From NCBI RefSeq assembly GCF_036885195.1, contig NZ_CP133656.1, forward strand, positions 3,162,001 through 3,226,000: DNA of 64,000 bases, written 5' to 3'. The position numbers and the translations under genes are program-made. The notes beneath the pieces were generated by a model. That model ran no database searches and was not told where the DNA came from. It was given only the letters and a program-made list of their open reading frames with translations. This stretch comes from Pectobacterium cacticida (GTDB taxonomy: Bacteria > Pseudomonadota > Gammaproteobacteria > Enterobacterales > Enterobacteriaceae). This document shows positions 19,033 through 28,589 of the stretch, in pieces (the first letter of the stretch is position 1; every line of letters starts with the position of its first letter).

Positions 19033-19743
19033 ATGATTGCTTTACAAGAATTGGCTTTTGGCTATCACGGTCAGCCACCATTGGGTACGCTCAACGGCTG
19101 TTTCCATCAAGGTTCGCTAACCGCGATTATTGGTGCGAATGGCACAGGGAAATCAACGCTGTTGAAAACCCTGGCGGGGTTGCTGCCGCCGATTTCCGGT
19201 TCGTTCCGCCTCGACGTTGACAACCAAGAGCGCGCTGTAGGCTATTTACCCCAGATCTCCGAATTTGATCGACGCTTTCCTATCAATGTTCGCGATCTGG
19301 TTCTCATGGGGTCACTACCCCATCGCGGCTTGCTGCGGAGTATCAACGCCAACTGGCATCGAAAAGCGACCGATGCGCTCGGCGCCGTCGCCATGGCGGA
19401 TTTCGCGGACCGATATATTGGCGTCCTGTCTGGCGGGCAGCTACAGCGTGTGCTCTTCGCACGGCTGTTGCTCACGCAAGCGCCGATCATCCTGTTGGAT
19501 GAACCTTTTACTGGCATTGATGAACACACCACGCAGACGCTCTTGCGCGTGATTAAGCAACTTAATGCCGAAGGCAGAACCATACTGGCCGTATTGCACG
19601 ATCTGACGATGGTCGAACAACATTTTCCAGCCATTTTACATCTTAGCCCTGGCGGCCACCGTTGGGGTGAGGCGCTCGCGCTATTACATGAGCCGCGCCA
19701 GGTTAACGGTGATAGGCCAACCCTCAGGGTCGTTGCATCATGA
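19033..19743 (+). CDS. Zinc ABC transporter ATP-binding protein
   Basis: The ATPase of a metal ABC importer, about 236 residues from ATG 19033. Walker A GANGTGKSTLLKT (about residue 38), Q-loop LPQISEFDRRFPINVRDLVLMG, signature LSGGQLQRVLFARLL, Walker B IILLDEPFTGID and the switch region VLHDLTMVEQHFP are clear and typical of the Mn/Zn (cluster 9) family. A longer frame from 18889 would run through the Zur box and encode unrelated residues, so the later ATG is preferred. The stop overlaps the permease start (ATGA), indicating an operon. The Zur box argues for zinc rather than manganese. Confidence 0.9.
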   Translation: MIALQELAFGYHGQPPLGTLNGCFHQGSLTAIIGANGTGKSTLLKTLAGLLPPISGSFRLDVDNQERAVGYLPQISEFDRRFPINVRDLVLMGSLPHRGLLRSINANWHRKATDALGAVAMADFADRYIGVLSGGQLQRVLFARLLLTQAPIILLDEPFTGIDEHTTQTLLRVIKQLNAEGRTILAVLHDLTMVEQHFPAILHLSPGGHRWGEALALLHEPRQVNGDRPTLRVVAS

Positions 19744-20594
19744 TGTTCCTTCACCTGATGACTTCACCCTTTACCGAATTCGGTTTTATGCGTCGGGCGC
19801 TGGTCGGCTGTCTGGTCATCACACTGAGCGCCGCGCCGCTGGGCTGTTTTCTGCTGCTGCGACGCATGAGTCTGATTGGCGATGCGCTGTCGCACGCGGT
19901 CTTACCCGGCGTCGCCATCGGCTATCTCATCTCCGGGATGTCGCTACTGGCGATGGGCATCGGCGGCTTTATCGCCGGATTGTCCGTCGCCATGCTCTCT
20001 GGCTTCGTCACCCGCCATACGGAACTTAAAGAGGATGCCAGCTTTGCCGGGTTTTACCTCGGTTCGTTAGCGCTCGGCGTCACACTGGTTTCACTACGCG
20101 GTTCCAGTATCGATCTGCTGCATGTGTTATTTGGATCGATTTTGGCGGTAGATCGCTATGCGCTGATCGATATTGCGTTGATCGGATCCAGTTCTTTGCT
20201 GGCGTTGGCGGTGATTTATCGCGCGCTGGTCATTGAATCGTTTGACGTCACTTTTCTGCGCATCGGGGCGGGTCGCTATCGGGCATTAATCCACGGCCTG
20301 TTTTTGTCGCTGGTGGTGCTCAATCTGGTCGCGGGGTTTCAGCTATTGGGCACGCTGATGACGGTCGGCATGATGATGCTGCCCGCCGCCAGCGCCCGAT
20401 TCTGGACGCAGCGCCTGCCCGTAATGCTTGGTGTTGCCGTGCTACAAGGGGCGCTTAGCAGCCTCATCGGGCTGCTGTGGTCTTACTATACCGAGCTGCC
20501 CGCCGGCCCCGCCATCATTCTGACGATGACACTGTTTTTCTGTTTCTCTGTCTGTGTGGGTCACCACGGTGGGCTGTTACGCCTGCGCCGTTGA
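19740..20594 (+). CDS. Zinc ABC transporter permease
   Basis: A 284-residue inner-membrane permease of the cluster-9 metal importers (ABC-3 family), with about eight or nine hydrophobic segments. Recognisable are RRMSLIGDALSHAVLPGVAIGYL near the start, the stretch HVLFGSILAVD, and the MTVGMMMLPAASARF helix common to ZnuB/MntB. It overlaps the ATPase gene by 4 bp and is followed 40 bp on by the binding protein. Two copies with two ATPases would form the transporter. Substrate zinc is inferred from the Zur box and from the binding-protein ligands. Confidence 0.92.
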   Translation: MMFLHLMTSPFTEFGFMRRALVGCLVITLSAAPLGCFLLLRRMSLIGDALSHAVLPGVAIGYLISGMSLLAMGIGGFIAGLSVAMLSGFVTRHTELKEDASFAGFYLGSLALGVTLVSLRGSSIDLLHVLFGSILAVDRYALIDIALIGSSSLLALAVIYRALVIESFDVTFLRIGAGRYRALIHGLFLSLVVLNLVAGFQLLGTLMTVGMMMLPAASARFWTQRLPVMLGVAVLQGALSSLIGLLWSYYTELPAGPAIILTMTLFFCFSVCVGHHGGLLRLRR

Positions 20595-20634
20595 TTAATA
20601 CCAGTCGTTATCTCAATCTTCTGTGAGGAAAAAA

Positions 20635-21513
20635 ATGAAACGTTCATTAATCGCTGTTGTGTTATCTGGTCTACTGCTTAGCCCATTGGCGATGGCAAAA
20701 AATCTTAATGTCGTCGCCAGTTTTTCCGTGCTTGGCGATATGGTCGACCACATTGGCGGCGATCGCGTTACCGTGACCGACCTCGTCAAGCCGAATGGCG
20801 ATCCCCATGAGTTCGAACCGTCGCCGAAAGACAGCAAAACACTGGCTAACGCCGATCTGGTTTTCGTTAACGGCCTGGGGCTGGAAGGCTGGATCGACCG
20901 CCTGGTCACGGCATCCGGCTATCAAGGCGATGTGATTACGGCCTCAAATGGGATTGAAACCCGCACCATGGTGGAAGATGGCAAAACGGAAACCGATCCC
21001 CATGCCTGGAATAGCATGAGCAACGGTGTCGTTTACGCGCAAAATATCGTTAATGCGCTGGTAAAGGCCGATCCCGCCAATGCCGATTATTATCGCCAGC
21101 AAGGTGAGGCTTATATTAAACAGTTACAGGCATTAGATCGCTACGCGAAGAAAACCTTTGCCGCTATTCCCGCGGAAAAACGCAAGGTGTTAACCAGCCA
21201 TGATGCCTTCGGCTACTTCGGCCAGGCTTACGGCGTGACATTCCTGTCGCCAGTGGGCTACTCCACCGAATCTGAAGCCAGCAGCAAAAAAGTGGCCTCG
21301 CTGATTACGCAAATCAAACAAGAGAAAGTAAAAAGCTACTTCATTGAAAACCAGACCGATAGCCGTCTGGTGAAACAAATCGCCAATGCCAGCGGCGCGC
21401 AGCCCGGTGGAGAGTTATATCCAGAGGCGTTAACCGACGCTAATGGCCCCGCCGCAACTTATACCGCCGCGTTTAAACACAACGTCGATACCCTTGCCGC
21501 CAGTATGAAATAG
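20635..21513 (+). CDS. Periplasmic zinc-binding protein of ABC importer
   Basis: A 292-residue cluster-9 binding protein with a Sec signal (MKRSLIAVVLSGLLLSPLAMA-KNLN). Predicted metal ligands are His in GDPHEFEPSPKD (near residue 59), His in TDPHAWNS (near 120), His in LTSHDAFGYFG (near 190) and an acidic residue near the C-terminus (EALTD). Manganese binders of this family have Glu where this one has His (SHDAFGYF), so three histidines favour zinc. The long His-rich loop of enterobacterial ZnuA is absent, so this is not the standard znuA but a second, TroA/AztC-like importer. A GTG at 20623 is in frame, but ATG 20635 follows GTGAGGAA with normal spacing. Confidence 0.9.
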   Translation: MKRSLIAVVLSGLLLSPLAMAKNLNVVASFSVLGDMVDHIGGDRVTVTDLVKPNGDPHEFEPSPKDSKTLANADLVFVNGLGLEGWIDRLVTASGYQGDVITASNGIETRTMVEDGKTETDPHAWNSMSNGVVYAQNIVNALVKADPANADYYRQQGEAYIKQLQALDRYAKKTFAAIPAEKRKVLTSHDAFGYFGQAYGVTFLSPVGYSTESEASSKKVASLITQIKQEKVKSYFIENQTDSRLVKQIANASGAQPGGELYPEALTDANGPAATYTAAFKHNVDTLAASMK

Positions 21514-21520
21514 GCGCCAG

Positions 21521-21546
21521 CCCCATCGACCAATAGGTCGATGGGG
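21521..21546 (+). terminator. Hairpin after zinc importer operon
   Basis: Exact 11-bp stem CCCCATCGACC/GGTCGATGGGG with loop AATA begins 7 bp after the stop codon. There is no T-run on either side, so it may protect the mRNA end or support Rho-dependent termination. The rest of the 300-bp gap to 21814 holds no recognisable gene. Confidence 0.6.
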
Positions 21547-21813
21547 AGACAGCTTGCGCGCGAATCCCTCTCCCAACGTGGTATTGCGGCAATGCGATCT
21601 GAGAGGCATTTTTCCCTTGCCACCACCACATCCCACTATCTATTTCGCTTCCTATTTCACCCGCTATTCACGATCGATTGCACTGATCGGGCCTTCTTTT
21701 GCTCCAGGTTCATGTATTATGCGCCGTCTGTTATTTGCCCTCGTTCCGGGTCATTAGCAACGTGTCTGCTGACACTCACGTAAAACACAACGATGTTATA
21801 AGGAAATCCGGCT

Positions 21814-22731
21814 ATGCTCGCCACAATTACCCGACTGTTCCCGCTGTGGGCCGTCTTGCTCTCTGTTGCCGCTTATTATTCTCCCACCACCTTTATCGGC
21901 ATTAGCCCATGGGTTAGCTGGCTATTGATGCTGATTATGTTCGGTATGGGCGTAACGCTAAATATCGCGGATTTCAAACGCGTGCTGATCCGGCCTGCCC
22001 CCGTGATTGCGGGCACCTTCCTGCACTATCTGGTGATGCCGCTCGCGGCATGGGCGCTGGCTAAACTGTTTCATATGCCGCCCGACCTCTCCGCCGGAAT
22101 GATCCTGGTCGGTAGCGTGGCCAGTGGCACCGCATCGAATGTCATGATCTATTTAGCCAAAGGCGACGTCGCTCTGTCAGTGACGATCTCTTCGGTATCG
22201 GCGCTGGTCGGCGTATTTGCCACACCATTGCTGACTCGCTTCTATGTCGATACGCATATTCAGGTCGATGTGGTGGGGATGCTGCTCAGCATCGTGAAAA
22301 TCGTCATCATTCCTATCGGGCTAGGACTGATTATCCATCATTCGATGAATGCGGTGGTGAAGCGCGTCGAACCTTATCTACCCGCCTTTTCCATGATCTG
22401 TATTCTGCTCATTATTAGCGCCGTGGTCGCGGGTAGCCAGGGCTTTATCGGCTCTGTTGGCCTGATCGTCGTGGCGGCGGTTATCCTGCACAACGGCATC
22501 GGCCTGCTCAGTGGGTATTGGGGAGGCAAGCTATTTGGTTTCGATGAGTCAACCTGTCGCACGCTGGCGCTCGAAGTCGGTATGCAAAACTCTGGTCTGG
22601 CGGCGACACTTGGCAAACTCTATTTCTCGCCGCTGGCTGCACTGCCTGGCGCCTTGTTCTCGGTATGGCATAACCTGTCCGGGTCGCTGCTGGCGGGCTA
22701 CTGGTCCGGTAAAGCCGTTAAGAAGGACTGA
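21814..22731 (+). CDS. PanS-type bile acid:sodium symporter family transporter
   Basis: A 305-residue inner-membrane protein with nine or ten hydrophobic helices, belonging to the bile acid:sodium symporter (BASS) family. The broken-helix motifs are visible: SVASGTASNVMIYLAKGDVALSVTISS in the first half and TLALEVGMQNSGLAATLGKLYFSPLAALPGALFSVWHNLSGS in the second. Its pattern resembles PanS, the ketopantoate transporter described in Salmonella, so uptake or export of ketopantoate or a similar keto acid is likely. AAGGAAAT precedes the ATG. It is apparently monocistronic. A hairpin shared with the convergent DeoR gene follows. Confidence 0.85.
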   Translation: MLATITRLFPLWAVLLSVAAYYSPTTFIGISPWVSWLLMLIMFGMGVTLNIADFKRVLIRPAPVIAGTFLHYLVMPLAAWALAKLFHMPPDLSAGMILVGSVASGTASNVMIYLAKGDVALSVTISSVSALVGVFATPLLTRFYVDTHIQVDVVGMLLSIVKIVIIPIGLGLIIHHSMNAVVKRVEPYLPAFSMICILLIISAVVAGSQGFIGSVGLIVVAAVILHNGIGLLSGYWGGKLFGFDESTCRTLALEVGMQNSGLAATLGKLYFSPLAALPGALFSVWHNLSGSLLAGYWSGKAVKKD

Positions 22732-22780
22732 CACACTCGTTTCACACGCCTGAAGCCGGAATTCTTAGCGCCGGGCGCGT

Positions 22781-22815
22781 AAAAAGCGGTGGTGGGGCTG
22801 GTCTCCCACCACCGC
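22781..22815 (-). terminator. Terminator between panS-like and deoR-like genes
   Basis: Exact 11-bp stem GCGGTGGTGGG/CCCACCACCGC (22786-22796 and 22805-22815). AAAAA on the left gives a U-run for the minus-strand DeoR gene; it can also stop the panS-like transcript. Confidence 0.8.
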
Positions 22816-22871
22816 AAGCGATTAACGACCAGATTTACCGCCCACGTAGCTAACGCCTACTGGGATAGGCT

Positions 22872-23687
22872 CTATACCAGCGTCAGAGTAAATGGCTGCG
22901 CCTTAAGCTGCGCCTGTACGTCCTCAGCTAACCCCGCATCGGTAACAATATCCGTCAAATCGGCAAGCGGCGTAACGCAAAACAGCGAATAGGCGCCATA
23001 TTTACTGCTATCTGCGAGCAATATGCGGCGGCGGGCATTTGCGGCAAGGTCTTGCTTTACCCCCGCTTTCTCTTCCGTCGGCGTGGTGATGCCTTTATCC
23101 AGACTCCACGAGTTGCAGCTAATGAACGCGATGTCGGGATAAATACTGCGTAATAGGCGGCGACCATGCTCACCAATACAGGACTGACTGCTGTCATCAA
23201 TCCGCCCGCCGATGATCGTCACTTCAATTTGCCTGAATTCGGACAGAAACAGCGCAATTTGTAAATCTGCGGTAATCACCCGCAGCGGCAGGTGCGTCAG
23301 ATTTCGCGCCAGTTCCAGCATGGTTGTTCCCGCATCCAGCACCACCGCACTGCCCGGTTTCACCAGCGTGGCGGCATAGCGAGCGATGGCCTGTTTTTCC
23401 TGAAGATTACGATGCAGTTTCTCATTGGTGGTCGGCTGAGAAGGAATAAAACGATTAAGCGTCACGCCGCCGTGACTACGACTAATCACACCCTGCTCGT
23501 CCAGCTTGATTAAATCTCGCCGAATCGTCGCCGGGGAAGCGTCGATCACGGAAACCAACTCATCGACCGTCACCAGATTATGACTTTTCAGATAATCCAT
23601 GATCTGATCAAGGCGACTCTGCCCTCTGACTCTCTCCCCGCTCATGCGGGACGCATCGGTTAATGTAGGATCCACGGCGATACCCAT
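22872..23687 (-). CDS. DeoR/GlpR-family transcriptional regulator
   Basis: A 271-residue regulator with an N-terminal DeoR helix-turn-helix (RLDQIMDYLKSHNLVTVDELVSVIDASPATIRRDLIKLDEQGVISRSHGGVTL, about residues 25-77) and a C-terminal sugar-phosphate-sensing DeoRC domain from about 90, containing VVLDAGTTMLELARNL and DIAFISCNSW. The first 14 residues are not typical; a second ATG lies at 23645. No metabolic gene is directly adjacent: the neighbours are a convergent PanS-like carrier and a divergent IclR gene. Its target is therefore unclear; the four-carbon acid sugar genes at 30-32 kb would be one candidate. Confidence 0.87.
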   Translation of the reverse strand: MGIAVDPTLTDASRMSGERVRGQSRLDQIMDYLKSHNLVTVDELVSVIDASPATIRRDLIKLDEQGVISRSHGGVTLNRFIPSQPTTNEKLHRNLQEKQAIARYAATLVKPGSAVVLDAGTTMLELARNLTHLPLRVITADLQIALFLSEFRQIEVTIIGGRIDDSSQSCIGEHGRRLLRSIYPDIAFISCNSWSLDKGITTPTEEKAGVKQDLAANARRRILLADSSKYGAYSLFCVTPLADLTDIVTDAGLAEDVQAQLKAQPFTLTLV

Positions 23688-23743
23688 CTTGCTGTCGTAA
23701 CATTATTTACTGTTGTTGGTGTTCGGTAACAGAATACCAGAAA

Positions 23744-23763
23744 CCTTCCCGAATACGGGAAGG
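23744..23763. repeat. Short perfect inverted repeat in deoR-iclR gap
   Basis: CCTTCCCG-AATA-CGGGAAGG, an 8-bp stem with a 4-base loop, lies 57 bp upstream of the DeoR start in a 337-bp gap that otherwise shows nothing I can name. It could be an operator or an RNA hairpin. Confidence 0.5.
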
Positions 23764-24024
23764 GAGATATTCCGCATTGCGTACCGTATCGCGTTTAAGT
23801 CCACTTTCCCTGACATTTCCAGCCCCTTGATAGTACGATCTCGTTAGGAAACCCAGATGCTCTTTATCGTCCAACAAACGCTGCTGTTGAAGTAATTTAT
23901 TATATAAATTAAAAGGATAGTGACGATCTCCCGATGATGCAAACTCTGCTAAAAATTGATTTGCCCCGACTGACGTAGTAACATCTGGTACTCTCCCTAT
24001 TCCTCATAACCATTTGGTTTCCCT

Positions 24025-24810
24025 ATGCCAATTATCCAATCGGTGGAACGCGCGTTACGTATTCTGGATCTCTTTGATGAATATAATGTAGAGATCAAGA
24101 TTACCGATATCAGTACACAGATAGGGCTACACAAAAGTACCCTGCATTCCCTGTTGAAAACACTTCAGGTTGCTGGCTACATCGATCAAAACAAAGAAAA
24201 TGGCAAATACCGCCTAGGTATGAAACTGGTTGAGCGCGGTAATTTAGTAGTAAATTCCATTGATATCCGCGAGAAAGCCCGTAGCTATTTGTTAGATTTG
24301 GCATCGCAAACCGGCCAGACCACTCACTTAGCCCTTCTTGATGGCAAAGAAGCCGTGTATATCGATAAAGTCGAAGGGAAACTGGCAGTCATCACGTTTT
24401 CCCGTATCGGGCGTCGTCTCCCCCTTCATTCAACAGCGATAGGTAAGGTTCTTATGGCTTTCTCATCGGAAGATGAAGTCAACGCGCTCCTGCAAGATTA
24501 TGATTTTACTCGTCAAACATCTAATACACTTGTCGATAAGGAAGCCTACCTGAAAGAATTGGCCTCTGTACGCCAACAGGGTTACGCCATCGATAACCAA
24601 GAGAATGAGCAAGGCGTTCGCTGTATTTCTGTGCCTATTTGGAATCACGCTCGCCGCATCATCGCTGCAATTAGTATGTCCACATTGACCAATCGCGTAT
24701 CGGACGACGACATTAAAGACTACATTTTGTTGCTGAAAGCAGCCTCACAAGCTTTGTCACAGCAACTTGGCTATGAGGGCTGGAAGGAAGAGCGCGCCCT
24801 GGCTGAATGA
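24025..24810 (+). CDS. IclR-family regulator of xylonate genes (YjhI-like)
   Basis: A 261-residue IclR regulator: winged helix at residues 1-65 (VERALRILDLFDEYNVEIKITDISTQIGLHKSTLHSLLKTLQVAGYI) and an effector-binding domain from about 80 with the family stretch RRLPLHSTAIGKVLMAF and a C-terminal half ending RIIAAISMSTLT. In E. coli the equivalent cluster yjhI-yjhH-yjhG-yjhF (and yagI/xynR with yagEF) has an IclR gene controlling D-xylonate catabolism. Here it converges on the gntP-like gene with a 24-bp gap. It is likely the xylonate-responsive repressor of the operon starting at 29507. No clear ribosome-binding site precedes the ATG. Confidence 0.87.
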   Translation: MPIIQSVERALRILDLFDEYNVEIKITDISTQIGLHKSTLHSLLKTLQVAGYIDQNKENGKYRLGMKLVERGNLVVNSIDIREKARSYLLDLASQTGQTTHLALLDGKEAVYIDKVEGKLAVITFSRIGRRLPLHSTAIGKVLMAFSSEDEVNALLQDYDFTRQTSNTLVDKEAYLKELASVRQQGYAIDNQENEQGVRCISVPIWNHARRIIAAISMSTLTNRVSDDDIKDYILLLKAASQALSQQLGYEGWKEERALAE

Positions 24811-24834
24811 GCCATCCCCCAGAGCGCGACAACC

Positions 24835-26181
24835 TCAAATCGCCATATTAAGTAACAAAATAAAGATCAGACCAAAAACAGAAACTAGCGTAGAAAGTAG
24901 CGTCCAGGTTGCAAACGTTTCTTTCATGGTTAAGCCAAAATATTCTTTAATCATCCAAAAACCAGCATCGTTAACGTGGGATGCAATGGCGCTTCCTGCT
25001 CCCGTCGCCAACGTTACTAGCGCCAGATTGGCATCACTTTGCGCCAACGTTGGGATAACAAGCCCCGCAGTGGAGATAGCCGCCACGGTCGCTGAGCCCA
25101 GCGAAATGCGTAGGATCGCGGCGACACACCACGCTAAAAGAATCGGCGATGCTGATGTGCCAGCAAATAACTCTGCCACATAGTTTCCGACGCCACCGTC
25201 GATCAAGACTTGCTTGAACGCGCCACCGCCGCCGATAATTAATAGCATCATCCCAATGCCCGCGGCAGCAGAGCTACAAGATGCCATTAATGTTTTTATT
25301 TCAATATTTCGTTGCAGCCCCATTGAACAAATAGCAAATAATAAGGAGATCACCATCGCAACCGATGCGTCACCCAAAAGTTTTATAATATCAATGAGTA
25401 TATTATCTGGCATGCCTAGCGACTGCTGAATCATTGATATTAAGGTGGCGATTGACATCAGAATAACGGGAAGCATGGCGGTAAATAAACTAATACCAAA
25501 TCCTGGCGTATCCTCTAACAAAAAAGTTTTCTGCGCGCCCAGCGATTCTATATTACCTACTTTGTTGAATCCTTCAGGAACGATGCGTTTAGCCACTTTA
25601 TTAAACAATGGGCCACATATCACCACCGTTGGTGCGCCAACGATAACACCATAGAACAATACGGTTCCGATATCAGCACCGTATTCCCCGGCAATCATCG
25701 TTGGACCGGGGTGGGGAGGGAGGAAACCGTGAGTAACCAATAATGCAGAAGCCATCGGGATTCCAAGATGAAGAATCGATACATTTAATTGGCGCGACAT
25801 CGTAAATAAGATAGGGACTAATAGCACTAACCCCACCTCGAAAAATAAGGCAATGCCGACAATGAATGAGGCAATAACGACAGCCCACTCAATACGACGA
25901 GCGCCAAAACGAGTAATTAATGTTACAGCGATACGATGCGCACCTCCAGCATCAGCTATCAATCGACCCAGCATGGCACCTACGCCAAAAATTAATGCGA
26001 TATGACCGAGTGTACTCCCCAATCCTTTTTCAATGGATTTAACAACACCATTAAGAGGAATACCGAGTGCTAACGCCACGCCAAAAGCAATAATAAGTAA
26101 GGATACAAAGGTATTTAGTTTTAACTTCATGATGAATATAAGAAGAAAAAATATACCGATACAGACAATAAACAGAGGCAT
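24835..26181 (-). CDS. GntP-family sugar-acid permease (YjhF-like)
   Basis: A 448-residue inner-membrane proton symporter of the GntP family (gluconate, idonate and similar aldonates). Typical elements are GHIALIFGVGAMLGRLIADAGGAHRIA, TMSRQLNVSILHLGIPMASALLVTHGFLPPHPGPTMIAGEYGADIGTVLFYG (with the diagnostic HGFLPPHPGP) and LGSATVAAISTAGLVIPTL. It is the last gene of the set yjhH-yjhG-gntP, transcribed leftwards, 301 bp downstream of the dehydratase gene. That gap is A+T-rich and holds no recognisable gene, so a separate promoter is possible. It most likely imports D-xylonate. Confidence 0.92.
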   Translation of the reverse strand: MPLFIVCIGIFFLLIFIMKLKLNTFVSLLIIAFGVALALGIPLNGVVKSIEKGLGSTLGHIALIFGVGAMLGRLIADAGGAHRIAVTLITRFGARRIEWAVVIASFIVGIALFFEVGLVLLVPILFTMSRQLNVSILHLGIPMASALLVTHGFLPPHPGPTMIAGEYGADIGTVLFYGVIVGAPTVVICGPLFNKVAKRIVPEGFNKVGNIESLGAQKTFLLEDTPGFGISLFTAMLPVILMSIATLISMIQQSLGMPDNILIDIIKLLGDASVAMVISLLFAICSMGLQRNIEIKTLMASCSSAAAGIGMMLLIIGGGGAFKQVLIDGGVGNYVAELFAGTSASPILLAWCVAAILRISLGSATVAAISTAGLVIPTLAQSDANLALVTLATGAGSAIASHVNDAGFWMIKEYFGLTMKETFATWTLLSTLVSVFGLIFILLLNMAI

Positions 26182-26482
26182 TTGAATAACTCCGGATTTT
26201 ATATTTTACGGTAAGATTTATTCTTATTCACTCTTCTTTTTATAAGACAAAAAATCACTTCGACAGTAAATATTTATAGTCAGCCCTGCCAATTTTCAGC
26301 ATAAAAGAGAATGAATATATTTATAGTTTCCCTGGTGATGGCTTTTTTATTTCATGAAGAACTCCTTTTAATGGATGCGGATAAAAACCTTCTTTGCATA
26401 TTACTGACTAAAAAGTGAATGCAGAAAGTAATATGCAATTTAACATTCCGCTTGAAGAGTATTTACCGCAAAAAAATAATTA

Positions 26483-28453
26483 TCATTGATCATTTAATAC
26501 TTTCATACCTGCATGTAAGGCATCGATAATTTTGTCAGCATCATAAATACACCCCTTCCAGGTTCCACCACTTGCAGCCTGCAATGCCGCCCATAGTCGG
26601 GTGTCATCGGGTAGCTCTGCGTGGGGACGTAAATCGGGATGTACCTTACGCGCAGCCAACGCTTCTGCGCCCTCTTCCGGCGTCAATGGCTGATCGGAGG
26701 TACCGATAAAATTAATGGAACCAGACAATTTCTGCCTATCGATGATGATCTCAATAATATCGCCATCGCGTAGTTTGCCTATGGGGCCGCCGACTAAGGC
26801 TTCAGGGCCGACATGACCGATACAAGCGCCCGTGGATACACCAGAAAAACGGGCATCTGTAATAAGAGAAACATGCTTCCCATAAGGTAAATGCTTCAGC
26901 GCCGAGGTAACCTGATACGTCTCTTCCATCCCCGTACCTGATGGCCCACCGCCAATGATGACCATGATATCGCCTTGATGAATCTGCCCATGCTTAATCG
27001 CATGGATCGCTAGTGCTTCAGAGGTAAAGACTCGCGCTTTGCCGGTATGACGATAGACGCCATCATCGCCGACTACGGAAGCATCTATGGCCGTGGATTT
27101 AATCACCGACCCTTCTGGCGCAATGTTCCCCATCGGGAACGTGATGGTTGACGTCAACCCTCTTTCGCGCGCCTGATCCGGGTTCATAATGACGTCATCG
27201 GGACGGATGCCATCCAATTCCCACAAACGCTCACGGAATACCTTCCGTCGTTCAGAGGTTTCCCACCAGGCGAGATTGTCGCCCACGCATTCCCCTGTTA
27301 CCGTCAGCGCATCTTCGTGCAATAGCCCGAGATCGCGCAGGTGCAACATGACTTCCGGCACGCCGCCAGCCAAAAACGCACGCACGGTAGGATGATAGAC
27401 AGGGCCGTTGGGTAAGACACTCACCAGACGCGGCACGCGCCGATTGATCTTAGTCCAGTCATCGACGCTGGGGATTCGACACCCCGCAGCATGTGCAATG
27501 GCCGGAATATGCAATAATAAATTGGTTGATCCACCGAATGCGGCATGTACCGTCATCGCATTCTCAATAGCATCATCAGTTAGAATATCTTTGGTGCTTA
27601 ACCCCTTACGTTCCAATATCAGCACCGCGCGAGCGGATTGACGGGCGATTTCCAGCCAGACCGCCTGTCCAGAAGGTGCCAGCGCCGAATGGGGTAACGC
27701 CAACCCTAGCGCCTCGGCAACCACTTGAGAGGTTCCTGCCGTACCAAGAAACTGGCAACCGCCACCGGGCGATGCACATGCACGACAGCCGAGCATCGCT
27801 GCTTCTTCCAGCGTAATATCGTGATTGGCAAAACGCGCACCGATGGTCTGAACTTTCCCGGCATCTTCGCCCTGAGTTGGCGGCAACGTCGCCCCACCAG
27901 GGACGATGATCGTCGGCAGGGAATGCATGGAAGATAGTGCGATCATCATCGCGGGTAGCCCTTTATCACAGGTAGCGACGCCGATGACGGCTTTGCGGGT
28001 CGGAAGCGAGCGAATCAGGCGGCGAAAAACAACCGCCGCATCATTCCGATAGGGCAATGAATCAAACATGCCGGTAGTTCCCTGAGAACGACCGTCGCAA
28101 GGATCGCTGATATAACCAGCGAAGGGGATTCCACGGTGAAGAGCAACTTCTTCCGCCGCTGCACGCATTTGCAGGCCAATTTCCCAATGCCCCGTGTGAT
28201 ACCCTAATGCCACGGGTTTACCATCCGTGTCGCGGATCCCGCCTTGCGTTCCTAAAATTAAGACTTCGCTGCCCAATAATTTATTTGGGTCCCACCCCAT
28301 ACCGGCATTGAGAGTCAAACCAAATATATGGCCACTCGGTGAGTCAATCAGCATTTCCGGTGTCAGCGGCAATGCTCCCTGTGGCCCTTCCGCATGCGTC
28401 TGAATATCATAAATCTGCGCATTGTCCTGATGATAAATCGTATTTATAGACAT
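26483..28453 (-). CDS. yjhG: D-xylonate dehydratase (YjhG/YagF family)
   Basis: A 656-residue IlvD/Edd-superfamily dehydratase that removes water from D-xylonate to give 2-dehydro-3-deoxy-D-pentonate. The length equals that of E. coli YjhG and YagF (about 655), longer than IlvD. Cys residues suited to an Fe-S cluster are in YISDPCDGRSQGTTG, GVATCDKGLPAMMIAL and CRACASPGGGCQFLGTAGTSQ. The C-terminal region TDARFSGVSTGACIGHVGPEA is the superfamily signature. It lies between the aldolase gene and the permease gene, forming a compact xylonate pathway. GGATAAGCC precedes the ATG. Confidence 0.95.
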   Translation of the reverse strand: MSINTIYHQDNAQIYDIQTHAEGPQGALPLTPEMLIDSPSGHIFGLTLNAGMGWDPNKLLGSEVLILGTQGGIRDTDGKPVALGYHTGHWEIGLQMRAAAEEVALHRGIPFAGYISDPCDGRSQGTTGMFDSLPYRNDAAVVFRRLIRSLPTRKAVIGVATCDKGLPAMMIALSSMHSLPTIIVPGGATLPPTQGEDAGKVQTIGARFANHDITLEEAAMLGCRACASPGGGCQFLGTAGTSQVVAEALGLALPHSALAPSGQAVWLEIARQSARAVLILERKGLSTKDILTDDAIENAMTVHAAFGGSTNLLLHIPAIAHAAGCRIPSVDDWTKINRRVPRLVSVLPNGPVYHPTVRAFLAGGVPEVMLHLRDLGLLHEDALTVTGECVGDNLAWWETSERRKVFRERLWELDGIRPDDVIMNPDQARERGLTSTITFPMGNIAPEGSVIKSTAIDASVVGDDGVYRHTGKARVFTSEALAIHAIKHGQIHQGDIMVIIGGGPSGTGMEETYQVTSALKHLPYGKHVSLITDARFSGVSTGACIGHVGPEALVGGPIGKLRDGDIIEIIIDRQKLSGSINFIGTSDQPLTPEEGAEALAARKVHPDLRPHAELPDDTRLWAALQAASGGTWKGCIYDADKIIDALHAGMKVLNDQ

Positions 28454-28536
28454 GGCTTATCCACTTATTTTTAGAATAAAACGCGCTGTTTTCTTTTAGA
28501 AAACAGCATGCACAACATCACTACTCACTGAATTCC

Positions 28537-28575
28537 GGTTTCGGGCCGCGCGTAATATGCTCGCGTCCCGAAACC
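28537..28575. repeat. Intergenic hairpin between yjhH and yjhG
   Basis: GGTTTCGGG (28537-28545) pairs exactly with CCCGAAACC (28567-28575), with an inner CGCG/CGCG pair. Without a T-run it looks like an mRNA processing or stability element in the operon. Confidence 0.6.
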
Positions 28576-28589
28576 AGATAACACTGTGG

